Shown here piece after piece: positions 4,981 through 5,219 of a stretch of DNA of 5,219 nucleotides (positions within the stretch are counted from its first letter, which is position 1; each line of letters starts with the position of its first letter). Source of the stretch: Desulfobulbus sp. GTDB lineage: Bacteria; Desulfobacterota; Desulfobulbia; Desulfobulbales; Desulfobulbaceae. The stretch covers positions 1-5,219 of the forward strand of contig JAQUEZ010000362.1 of NCBI GenBank assembly GCA_028684915.1. The letters are read 5' to 3'. The notes beneath the pieces are model-generated. The model saw nothing but the letters and a program-made list of their open reading frames with translations, was not told the origin of the DNA and made no database searches. The translations under genes and the position numbers were made by a program.

Positions 4981-5142
4981 ATGATCCTCACATCTTACGG
5001 TATACCCGGCAAAGGCAAAACTAACGAAGCGACCCGCAACCTTGTCCAAAAAATCATAAAGGAACGTCAGGCCCCAAACAAAGCACCATCCAAACATATA
5101 GACCATCAACCCCCAAAAAATCCAAGCAAAAACCAGGAGTAA
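4981..5142 (+). CDS. 53-residue protein with Walker A motif (Zot-like N-terminus)
   Basis: The N-terminus runs MILTSYGIPGKGKT: a short beta strand followed by GIPGKGKT (7-14), a perfect G-x4-GKT nucleotide-binding loop, then one helix (15-29) and a Pro/Lys-rich tail (31-53). The opening resembles that of Zot-type assembly ATPases of filamentous phages, but the rest of the domain, including Walker B, is absent, so it cannot be a full ATPase by itself. It may be a truncated gene, a decoy or regulatory peptide, or a chance resemblance. AGGA lies 8 bases before the ATG, giving a convincing start. It is 17 bases after the previous gene and 5 before the next. Confidence 0.6.
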   Translation: MILTSYGIPGKGKTNEATRNLVQKIIKERQAPNKAPSKHIDHQPPKNPSKNQE

Positions 5143-5147
5143 CCACC

Positions 5148-5219
5148 ATGCCCAACGAGAAAGAAATCACAAACGCCAACAGCCTTCCCGCTTTCATCAT
5201 CTCGGGCCGTATCGAGTCC
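5148..5219 (+). CDS. N-terminus of a further operon gene (3' end outside window)
   Basis: The ATG at 5148 has AGGAG about 8 bases upstream and follows the preceding stop codon by 5 bases. Twenty-four codons are visible (MPNEKEITNANSLPAFIISGRIES) and remain open at the right edge. Too little is present to assign a family. Its position in the operon suggests a phage early gene, such as a DNA-binding or replication protein, which is inference only. Confidence 0.6.
   Translation, partial: MPNEKEITNANSLPAFIISGRIES

Noticed and set aside
1..5219. CRISPR array or complete insertion sequence
   Set aside because: No regularly spaced repeat units of CRISPR size, no transposase frame and no terminal inverted repeats were seen.

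Overview
The window looks like the edge of a mobile island in a Gram-negative bacterium. The left flank is moderately GC-rich. The tRNA sequence and the tRNA-linked terminator suggest a proteobacterial or Desulfobacterota-type chromosome, but I cannot name the genus from sequence alone. Composition changes sharply near 1270: G+C-rich helicase DNA on the left, clearly A+T-richer DNA from there to about 4150, then intermediate composition to the end.

Layout: (1) 1-1046, the C-terminal part of a superfamily 2 helicase that continues beyond the left edge. (2) 1180-1270, a Rho-independent terminator followed by the 3' half only of a minus-strand tRNA-Pro(UGG). The 5' half is absent, so this is most simply read as one attachment site of an integrated element that extends rightwards towards an intact tRNA-Pro outside the window. 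(3) 1271-1528, non-coding DNA with short repeats, including a tandem 10-bp direct repeat and a recurring ATTTCG word. These are candidate recombinase or excisionase binding sites. (4) 1610-3462, three overlapping genes in one A+T-rich operon: a TIGR04255-family protein, a protein with a WDGYGA motif, and a small protein with DEVSVMRHDW and GHADIKHG motifs. None has an established function. This is the best candidate for an undescribed accessory, possibly defence, system. (5) 3463-3658, a non-coding gap with a weak terminator. (6) 3659-4206, a CI-type phage repressor on the minus strand and its control region, with two promoters facing each other and repeated ATAAC/GTTAT half-sites. (7) 4207-5219, a tight plus-strand run of five small genes: a C4 zinc-ribbon protein, a 41-residue single-pass membrane protein, a second zinc-ribbon protein with identical cysteine spacing, a 53-residue protein with a Walker A motif, and the start of a further gene.

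The genes probably belong to one mobile element. The repressor would hold the small-gene operon silent, as in a prophage, possibly a small filamentous-type one. The three-gene cassette would be cargo placed between the attachment site and the phage-like control region. No recombinase gene is seen in the window; if the island reading is right, it should lie to the right, near the intact tRNA.
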